From assembly GCA_946886375.1 (NCBI GenBank), contig CAMPIL010000238.1, forward strand, positions 1 through 5,784: a DNA stretch of 5,784 nucleotides, read 5' to 3'. Under the pieces are notes generated by a model that was not told the origin of the DNA, did not search any database, and saw nothing but the letters and a program-made list of their open reading frames with translations. This DNA comes from an uncultured Phycisphaerales bacterium. GTDB taxonomy: Bacteria > Planctomycetota > Phycisphaerae > Phycisphaerales > SM1A02. Positions 1 through 5,088 of this stretch are shown in pieces. Numbering within the stretch: position 1 is the first letter of the stretch; each line of letters begins with the position of its first letter. Position numbers and translations under genes: made by a program.

Positions 1-483
1 ATCGCCTGCCTGTTGATACGCCACGCCTGCGTTGTAGGCGCACTTTCTTGCGTCTTCGCCGGTGAGATTCGGCGCGGCGTCGACGAAAAGAACCGCTGCA
101 TCGCGAGGGCGGCGTTGATCCAAACGAATCTGCCCGAGCATCGCCTTGGCCTTGGCCGCGGTTTCCGGGCTCGACGATTTAGAGGCCGTCATGAAGCGCA
201 TCTCAGCCTCGTCAAGTCGTCCCATTTGGTACGCGCTGAGTCCCGCGATGTACGCGGCATCGGCCCGGCCTGCCGTGTCACCTCGTTCTTGCGCCGCGCT
301 GGCCTGTTCAAAGGCCTGTTCGTACCGCTGCGAGTTGTAGTCATTGACAGCCTGATTCATGCTACCGGCCTTGGGCGCGGATTCGCACCCCGCCAGAATC
401 AGGCTTATCACCAAACCCGCCAGCGCGGAAACTCGGCCAACTGCATTCTTCACGATCGCCACATCCATGTGTTTGTCGCTCAT
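1..483 (-). CDS. TPR-like lipoprotein, N-terminal part (continues beyond the window)
   Basis: Translation from the ATG at 483-481 stays open for 161 codons to the window edge, so the C-terminus is missing. Seen: a short polar N-terminus, a hydrophobic stretch at residues 20-31 and a lipobox, LILAGC, with the lipid-acceptor cysteine at C33. This predicts cleavage by signal peptidase II and membrane anchoring. After it come alanine-rich helical pairs with the TPR spacing of small and aromatic residues: about 43-67 (YNSQRYEQAFEQA), 72-104 (AAYIAGLSAYQMGRLDEAE), 108-140 and 145 to the edge (AYNAGVAYQQAGD). TPR lipoproteins usually act as scaffolds for envelope protein complexes; no specific partner can be inferred. 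ATG 483 lacks a strong Shine-Dalgarno sequence; an in-frame ATG at 468-466 (M6) would also keep the signal peptide. It is divergent from the synthetase at 624. The lipoprotein call is firm; TPR assignment is by pattern, and the exact role is unknown. Confidence 0.82.
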   Translation of the reverse strand, partial: MSDKHMDVAIVKNAVGRVSALAGLVISLILAGCESAPKAGSMNQAVNDYNSQRYEQAFEQASAAQERGDTAGRADAAYIAGLSAYQMGRLDEAEMRFMTASKSSSPETAAKAKAMLGQIRLDQRRPRDAAVLFVDAAPNLTGEDARKCAYNAGVAYQQAGD

Positions 484-506
484 CCAGAGAATAATCCCAG
501 AGGCCT

Positions 507-535
507 GCCCGCGCCTGCGCCAGGCATTGGCGGGC
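507..535. repeat. GC-rich interrupted hairpin in the divergent spacer
   Basis: GCCCGC (507-512) plus GCCTG (513-517) pair with CAGGC (521-525) and GCGGGC (530-535), leaving a CGC loop and a 4-base bulge (ATTG). The arms sit 24 bases upstream of the lipoprotein ATG, so they could form in its 5' leader. No T-tract follows on either strand, so it is not a typical intrinsic terminator. I found no convincing -35/-10 pair for either divergent gene in 484-623. The role is unknown. Confidence 0.4.
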
Positions 536-623
536 GTGGATTGAGTCAAGTATCGTACCGACACGGCCGCTTTCGACACTTTTCCTGTCGCGATGACTCG
601 CATTTGCCTCCCGGATTCTCACC

Positions 624-2165
624 GTGCGACCCCTCAGCCTCATTCTTCGCAAACTCATTTCCGCGCCGTTTCGCGTCGCTGTCGTCGATGACCAGCGCTC
701 CTGGCGAGGCATCGACCTGATCGTCGGCGCGTGGCATTTGGCCAAGGCCATTCAGAAATCCAGCGACCGGCCGCATGTCGGCGTCATGCTGCCCACTTCC
801 GGGCTGTTTCCCATGGCGTTGATCGCGGGTTGGATGCTCGGCCGCACCGTCGTGCCGCTGAACTATCTGCTCAAGCCCGAGGAACTCGAATACGTCATCA
901 ACGATGCGGAACTGGACCTGGTCGTCACCGTCGGGCCGATGCTCAAGATGTTCGGCGAACTTCCCGCGCACGTGAAGCAGATTCGCCTGGACGAAATGAG
1001 TTTCAAGGGTTTTCCCCCGGTTCGATTGCCCCGCCGCCGGCCCGATGATTTTGTCGCCGTGCTGCTGTACACCTCCGGCACGTCGGGCAAGCCCAAAGGC
1101 GTAATGCTGACCTGCGGCAGCATCGCGGTGAACATTCACCAGTGCATTCAATGGGTGGGATTCTCCGGCAACGATGTGCTCCTGGGCGTCCTGCCGCAGT
1201 TTCATAGTTTCGGCTTGACGGTCCTCACGCTCCTGCCGCTGGCGATTGGCGGCAAGGCGGTGTTCACCGCGCGCTTTGCTGTGAAGAAGATTCTCGATCT
1301 GATGCAGACGCACCGGCCCACGGCGTTCATTGCGATTCCATCCATGTACAACGCGCTGCTCGGGGCCAAGAGCGCAACGACTGAACACTTTCAATCCATC
1401 AAGTACATCGTCTCCGGCGGCGAGCCTCTGCCCGAGGCGGTGTTCAACGGCTTTCGCGAGCGCTTCAACGTCACCATCAATGAAGGATATGGATTGACCG
1501 AGACGTCGCCGGTGACGAACTGGTGCCGACCGCAGGAATATCGCCGCAAGAGCGTGGGCAAGCCGCTGCCGGGAATTGAAGAGATCATCGTGCGTGATGA
1601 GCAGGTGACTTCGCGTGTGAGCGGCCCGCCGCTGCGGGGCTATCCCGCCCCTGCCCAATCGCCACAGCAGCAGATCGCTCCATCACCCAATGATGAAGGC
1701 GAGATTCGCATCAAAGGCCCCAACGTAATGAAGGGCTATTACAAGTTGCCCGACCTCACCGCGCAGGTCTTTGACAGCAACGGTTATTTTCGCACCGGTG
1801 ACATGGGGCGGTTCGATGCCGACGGACACCTGTACATCACCGGCCGCATCAAGGAAATGCTCATCATCGGCGGCGAAAACGTCTTCCCACGCGAAATCGA
1901 GGAAGTGCTCGACAGTCATCCATCGGTGAGCGCCTCCGCGGTGATCGGCGTCATGGATGAATCGCGCGGCGAAGTGCCGGTGGCGTTTGTGGAATTAAAG
2001 GAAGGGGCAACGTTCGACGAGCGCGAACTGCGATCGTATTGCAGGGACAGGCTGGCACAATTCAAAGTCCCCCGCGACATTCGCCAGATCGAAAAGTTGC
2101 CGCGCAACCCAACGGGCAAGATCATGCGGCGGGAGTTGAAAGCGATACTGCCACAGTCCTGTTGA
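624..2165 (+). CDS. AMP-forming acyl-CoA / acyl-ACP synthetase (long-chain fatty-acid ligase type)
   Basis: A complete 513-residue member of the ANL adenylate-forming superfamily. These cytoplasmic enzymes activate a carboxylic acid with ATP to acyl-AMP and pass it to CoA or another thiol. Seen in order: P-loop-like A3 motif YTSGTSGKPKG (149-159), A4 region LPQFHSFG (190-197), A5 GYGLTET (288-294), A7 YFRTGD (388-393, ribose-binding Asp393), hinge region GRIKEM (407-412, Lys410 at the hinge position), GGENVFPREIE (416-426) and A10 NPTGKIMRREL (495-505) with the expected catalytic Lys499. The length is normal for FadD-like ligases, and no acyltransferase domain is fused. The start is GTG 624: an in-frame TGA at 594-596 leaves little room upstream, and no clear Shine-Dalgarno sequence is present. 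The protein carries an atypical Pro/Gln-rich insertion at about 326-355. The substrate cannot be read from the sequence; medium- to long-chain fatty acid is the default guess. Stop TGA 2163-2165 lies inside the next gene's promoter. Confidence 0.93.
   Translation: MRPLSLILRKLISAPFRVAVVDDQRSWRGIDLIVGAWHLAKAIQKSSDRPHVGVMLPTSGLFPMALIAGWMLGRTVVPLNYLLKPEELEYVINDAELDLVVTVGPMLKMFGELPAHVKQIRLDEMSFKGFPPVRLPRRRPDDFVAVLLYTSGTSGKPKGVMLTCGSIAVNIHQCIQWVGFSGNDVLLGVLPQFHSFGLTVLTLLPLAIGGKAVFTARFAVKKILDLMQTHRPTAFIAIPSMYNALLGAKSATTEHFQSIKYIVSGGEPLPEAVFNGFRERFNVTINEGYGLTETSPVTNWCRPQEYRRKSVGKPLPGIEEIIVRDEQVTSRVSGPPLRGYPAPAQSPQQQIAPSPNDEGEIRIKGPNVMKGYYKLPDLTAQVFDSNGYFRTGDMGRFDADGHLYITGRIKEMLIIGGENVFPREIEEVLDSHPSVSASAVIGVMDESRGEVPVAFVELKEGATFDERELRSYCRDRLAQFKVPRDIRQIEKLPRNPTGKIMRRELKAILPQSC
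1599..1688 (+). other. In-frame Pro/Gln-rich insertion within the synthetase
   Basis: Codes for residues 326-355, containing GPPLRGYPAPAQSPQQQ, between the A5 region and the GEIRIKGPNVMKGY segment. Most family members have only a short acidic turn here. The DNA contains two overlapping hairpin potentials: CCCGC/GCGGG (1625-1629/1634-1638) and GGGGC/GCCCC (1636-1640/1647-1651). The insertion keeps the reading frame and leaves all catalytic motifs intact, so the enzyme is probably active. Whether it is an inserted palindromic element or an expanded loop is inference; the boundaries are approximate. Confidence 0.5.
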
Positions 2166-2190
2166 CTTTGGTTGAGCCACGTTTCATACT
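2162..2190 (+). promoter_or_regulatory. Putative sigma70-like promoter for the surface-protein gene
   Basis: TTGACT at 2162-2167 (5 of 6 to the -35 consensus) is followed after exactly 17 bases by CATACT at 2185-2190 (4 of 6 to the -10 consensus). The -35 overlaps the TGA stop of the synthetase. Normal spacing puts the transcription start at about 2196-2198, at the ATG of the downstream gene, which suggests a leaderless mRNA. There is no Shine-Dalgarno sequence before that ATG, which agrees. This is a pattern match only. Confidence 0.5.
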
Positions 2191-2196
2191 TGCTCC

Positions 2197-4308
2197 ATGC
2201 CACGTGAAGCCAAAGGGCTGCATGAGCGAGGCCAACGCACTCGTTCGTACCTGTTGATCGGTGGCTTCGGCGTTCTTGCACTTGGCATTATTGCTACCGG
2301 ATTGAGAGCAACTGGGGAGTGCCAAGGACGGGGCTGGAGCGAGTTTGGGGGAGGAGTTAGTGGACTGCTAACTTCCAACTTGCCAACATTTGTGGCGAGT
2401 ATTCTCGTGGACGATCAGGTAGACAGCCATGACATCTATATCGCGGGCAACTTTACCCTCGCGGGAAATGTTGAATCCCATGGTATTGCCAAATGGAATG
2501 GGTCTTCATGGTCTCCTGTAGGTGCAGGCTTCAATGGAGTCGTCCGCACGTTGACATTTTTCGACGGAGGTCGAGGGCCTTGCCTCATAGCAGGCGGTGA
2601 TTTCACCTCATCGGGACTTCATTCGGTCAACCATGTTGCGATGTTCAATGGCTCGGAATGGGAATCATTGGGGGCGGGCATGTCGAACAGTGTTAATGCG
2701 CTGATCGTGTTTGACGACGGAACGGGATCACATCTATATGCAGGTGGCAGCTTCAATTTTGCCGATGGTCAACTTGTACGACGGGTCGCAAAGTGGACCG
2801 GAAATGGCTGGGTGGCGCTTGCGGGCGGCACAAACGGTCTCGTGACGACGATGGCGAGCTACGTCAATGACGGCAAACCTGTATTGGTCGTTGCCGGGAG
2901 CTTCATGACGGCCGGAGGAGTGCCTGCAAGCCGGATTGCGCAGTGGGACGGCACTTCCTGGACCCCACTGGGCGATGGGTTGGGGTCACTTAACGAGACT
3001 GGTGCTACAGTAACGTCGCTTGTGACTATCGGTGCAAAGCAGAAGGTCCAACTTGTGGCTGGGGGTCGATTTTCCGCATCGGGTGCTCAGCCACTTTCAA
3101 ATGTAGCTCTGTGGAATGGAGAGAATTGGTCCAATTTGGGTGTCGGTGTCAATGGTGCTGTAGAGTGCCTCTACCTTGGAAAGTCGAATGATTCTGAAAT
3201 CTTCGCTGGCGGCACTTTCTCTGGCCCTCCCGGTGAACCTGAATGGGGGCAAACACTGAGTAGGATTGCTCGGTGGGATGGCCAGGTGTGGTGCAACCTT
3301 GACCGAGGTATCGGGACCACCGGCCTAGGTACGGTATTTTCGATCGCTGAGGAGCACAAGTCACAAAGATTATTTGTCGGCGGTGACTTTCTGTCAGCAT
3401 CCGGCACTGCCATCTCTGCCTTGGGGATTTGGAACGGCAATCTATGCAGTCCATGCAATGACTGCAACTCCAACGGCCTTTCCGATGGCTGTGATGCAAC
3501 GGGCATTTACAAGGCGGATACCGGCCAAAAGCAGGTTTTCTGGTACCCATTACAGCCAAGCGATTTCTTGCGATTGAACCAGTTCACAGTCAACGCAGGA
3601 GCAACAGTAGTATCGCATATCGACGTCAGTTTTGAGACTGCGCCAATTATCTCGCCAAAGTTTGTGCTGCTGTATAGCGACCCAAACAATGATGGAAACC
3701 CGATTGATGCACAACTTCTCGCCATTGCGCCGGCGGAAGGTATCTCATGTCCGGGCATGCAATCGCTCGTTCGCATTCCCATTGGGCCAACTGTCATTGG
3801 GTCTCCCGGTGACAGCTTCTTTGTTGGTGCACTCTTTACTGCAACGGGTGGAACTTCGGGAGGAGGCAGTTATTGTGATGAGGTTCGAGAAAATTCGCAC
3901 GCTTGGCTGAAGATTGCCCCCGCCGGAACCATCGACCTCGCGAATCTGTCGCTGGGCCCTTCGCCGAGTTTCCATGGATGCAACTGGCTTCTTCGTGCTG
4001 CGATAATGGATTGCAATCAGAACAACCTGCTTGACGAGTGCGATATCCAAAGCGGTCGCAGCCTCGACCTGAATGGGAATGGCATCCCGGACGAATGCGA
4101 ACAAGCGCCATGCATCGTGGACATCGCGCCCACGGGTGGTGATGGAACGGTCAATGTGAACGATTTGCTCGAGGTCATCAACGGGTGGGGCCCTTGTCAG
4201 TCTCCGCCATCGCTTTGCCCCGCCGATGTCGCACCACTCAGCGGCGACGGATCAGTCAACGTGAACGACCTTCTCGCAGTTATCAACGCTTGGGGGCGGT
4301 GCGAGTAG
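2197..4308 (+). CDS. Exported seven-unit beta-propeller protein with calcium-loop motifs and C-terminal dockerin-like repeats
   Basis: A complete 703-residue protein. Residues 1-16 are basic and 18-36 hydrophobic (YLLIGGFGVLALGI), a signal peptide or N-terminal anchor with possible cleavage near 38-41, so the product acts outside the cytoplasm. Residues 47-414 are kelch-like repeats (AGGxF ... IAxWNGxxW ... LGxGxNG). Three D-x-N-x-N-x-x-x-D motifs, likely calcium-binding, lie at 422-430, 605-613 and 624-632. Between the first two, about 440-600 is a glycine-rich, beta-rich domain (NQFTVNAGATVVSHIDVS, LLYSDPNNDGNP) with Cys at 518, 560 and 595. Two 29-residue dockerin-like repeats close the protein (639-667, 674-702). 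I know this architecture from planctomycete surface proteins of unknown function; binding to a cell-surface or extracellular partner is inferred. No catalytic residues are recognisable. The start is ATG 2197, 31 bases after the synthetase stop, with no Shine-Dalgarno sequence. Third-position GC is uneven and mostly lower than in the neighbours. Confidence 0.88.
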   Translation: MPREAKGLHERGQRTRSYLLIGGFGVLALGIIATGLRATGECQGRGWSEFGGGVSGLLTSNLPTFVASILVDDQVDSHDIYIAGNFTLAGNVESHGIAKWNGSSWSPVGAGFNGVVRTLTFFDGGRGPCLIAGGDFTSSGLHSVNHVAMFNGSEWESLGAGMSNSVNALIVFDDGTGSHLYAGGSFNFADGQLVRRVAKWTGNGWVALAGGTNGLVTTMASYVNDGKPVLVVAGSFMTAGGVPASRIAQWDGTSWTPLGDGLGSLNETGATVTSLVTIGAKQKVQLVAGGRFSASGAQPLSNVALWNGENWSNLGVGVNGAVECLYLGKSNDSEIFAGGTFSGPPGEPEWGQTLSRIARWDGQVWCNLDRGIGTTGLGTVFSIAEEHKSQRLFVGGDFLSASGTAISALGIWNGNLCSPCNDCNSNGLSDGCDATGIYKADTGQKQVFWYPLQPSDFLRLNQFTVNAGATVVSHIDVSFETAPIISPKFVLLYSDPNNDGNPIDAQLLAIAPAEGISCPGMQSLVRIPIGPTVIGSPGDSFFVGALFTATGGTSGGGSYCDEVRENSHAWLKIAPAGTIDLANLSLGPSPSFHGCNWLLRAAIMDCNQNNLLDECDIQSGRSLDLNGNGIPDECEQAPCIVDIAPTGGDGTVNVNDLLEVINGWGPCQSPPSLCPADVAPLSGDGSVNVNDLLAVINAWGRCE
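2335..3438 (+). repeat. Seven kelch-like propeller units (protein-level repeat)
   Basis: Codes for residues 47-414. Each unit of about 46-57 residues has a first half, [LIV]xAGGxF..(S/T)xxG....(I/V)AxW, and a second half, W..LGxGxNGxV..L. First halves begin near 80, 129, 180, 230, 285, 334 and 391; second halves near 47, 105, 155, 205, 255, 311 and 365. The N-terminus thus starts with a second half (WSEFGGGVSG) and the array ends after a first half (LGIWNG, 409-414). This gives seven complete units if the ends pair, as in the velcro closure of beta-propellers. The DNA copies have diverged, so this is not a recent tandem duplication. Confidence 0.75.
4111..4302 (+). repeat. Tandem dockerin-like repeats at the C-terminus of the surface protein
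   Basis: Two 29-residue units, residues 639-667 and 674-702, each bounded by cysteines, share the core GDGxVNVNDLLxVINxWG and are identical at 20 of 29 positions. The Asp/Asn spacing (D..GDG.VNVND) resembles the calcium-binding loop of type I dockerins and EF-hands. Synonymous codons differ widely between the copies, so the duplication is old or the residues are under selection. In planctomycetes such tails are common on exported proteins without any cellulosome; attachment or sorting is the likely role, by inference. Confidence 0.75.
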
Positions 4309-4597
4309 AGATGCCGCTACTGCAGCGAGGAGTTCGCGAACATCCTTCGCCATTCGCCGACACCCGCGCACTGGCAGCCATCATTGGCCGGCCTTATCCG
4401 TAATAAAATCATCAAATTTGCACTTTGCCCGCACGAACGACGAAAGACCATCGTTGTACATGAGGTTGGTTTTTGCAAACATGCACGGCTGATGCGTTCT
4501 TTTTGGGTCTCGCAGCATGATTGTGATGGTCGACACTGACCTCTAACTTCTTGGTTCATAAGGGTTTACGCGACGATTGTGAAAGGGTGGAACCTGA
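4309..4597. other. Intergenic spacer, no supported gene
   Basis: This 289-base stretch is more AT-rich than the flanking synthetase and mqnD genes, notably TAATAAAATCATC at 4401-4413. It contains short palindromes (GTTCGCGAAC at 4332-4341, GGCCGGCC at 4386-4393, TTTGCAAA near 4475) but no strong stem plus T-tract terminator. A promoter for the downstream membrane gene is expected here, but I see no -35/-10 pair with acceptable spacing. Short reading frames on both strands lack recognisable features. Confidence 0.5.
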
Positions 4598-5053
4598 ATG
4601 ACGATGCTGATGCTCATCGTGTGCCTGGCCGCACCGCTGGCTGTCGCACCTTTGGCTGTGATGGGAATGCGTCACCTCTTCGCCATTTTCGTGCGTGAGG
4701 CGGCGGAACTCTTTCTCGATCTGGACATGCACAAGGCGTGGGCGATCACGCTTGGCACCGACATCGCCGTGGTGAACATGGTGGTCTTTGCCGTGGCGTG
4801 GTGGGCGACGATCGGCCTTGCGTCGCTTCATCTCTCCGCGTTCATCGTGATCAGCCCGTTTCTGGCAGCGGTGCTGCTGGCGTTGTGGTTCACGCGATCG
4901 ATGGTCAAATCGCGATTGCGATTGCAGCCAGGCGATGCGTGGATGGTCGGCCTGCTCGCCTTCGCAGGCGGCAACCTGCCGCTGATCATCACCATTCCTG
5001 TGCTGCTGATGGTGGTGATGACCGGCGAGGTCTCGGCGCCGCTTGAGCAATGA
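4598..5053 (+). CDS. Uncharacterised four-helix integral membrane protein
   Basis: A 151-residue protein I do not recognise. Likely membrane segments: about 3-22 (LMLIVCLAAPLAVAPLAV), 48-74 (ITLGTDIAVVNMVVFAVAWW), 79-98 (FIVISPFLAAVLLALWF) and 115-141 (MVGLLAFAGGNLPLIITIP). Between the first two is an amphipathic stretch with charged residues (VREAAELFLDLDMHKAW, 32-48). A basic loop (RSMVKSRLR, 100-108) after the third suggests that this loop is cytoplasmic. No conserved metal- or cofactor-binding motif is evident. The start is ATG 4598, supported by a purine-rich AAAGGGTGG (4582-4590) at good spacing; an in-frame ATG at 4604 is an alternative. The stop TGA (5051-5053) overlaps an ATG at 5050 in the mqnD frame, so the two genes are probably co-transcribed. 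A role linked to quinones or the membrane is only a guess from position. Confidence 0.78.
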   Translation: MTMLMLIVCLAAPLAVAPLAVMGMRHLFAIFVREAAELFLDLDMHKAWAITLGTDIAVVNMVVFAVAWWATIGLASLHLSAFIVISPFLAAVLLALWFTRSMVKSRLRLQPGDAWMVGLLAFAGGNLPLIITIPVLLMVVMTGEVSAPLEQ

Positions 5054-5073
5054 GGCCGCCTGCAAGCGGCGGC
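5037..5073 (+). repeat. Overlapping alternative hairpins at the membrane gene / mqnD junction
   Basis: A perfect 9-base inverted repeat, CGCCGCTTG (5037-5045) and CAAGCGGCG (5063-5071), encloses the stop codon of the membrane gene and the ATG at 5050. A competing stem, GCCGCC (5055-5060) with GGCGGC (5068-5073), uses the same 3' arm, so only one can form at a time. No T-tract follows, so it is probably not a terminator. It could modulate translational coupling into mqnD; this is inference. Confidence 0.45.
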
Positions 5074-5088
5074 GATATCATCGACGGC

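Noticed and set aside
13..720. 235-codon open frame on the plus strand
   Set aside because: It overlaps the minus-strand lipoprotein and runs into the synthetase; composition is Arg/His-rich without a domain, so it is a shadow.
546..1658. 370-codon open frame on the minus strand
   Set aside because: It lies entirely antisense to the synthetase, whose motifs are unmistakable. The translation is rich in His, Arg and Gln with no recognisable domain, typical of the mirror frame of a GC-rich gene.
624..2165. Possible bifunctional Aas (acyltransferase plus acyl-ACP synthetase)
   Set aside because: Only the adenylating half is present; no HX4D acyltransferase motif precedes it, and an in-frame stop at 594-596 bars an upstream extension.
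4332..4341. Palindrome GTTCGCGAAC shortly after the surface-protein stop, considered as terminator or operator
   Set aside because: It has no loop and no T-tract, and a single 10-base palindrome is not enough to call a regulator site.
4309..4536. Frame stays open for 76 codons after the TAG of the surface protein, starting with RCRYCSEEF, suggesting read-through or a zinc-finger remnant
   Set aside because: The dockerin-like repeat ends naturally just before the TAG, the extension has no further recognisable motif, and an open run of this length can arise by chance. A homologue search of the extension would decide it.
4317..4559. 80-codon minus-strand frame in the intergenic spacer
   Set aside because: No ribosome site, no membrane or domain pattern, and Cys/Arg-rich composition that looks random.
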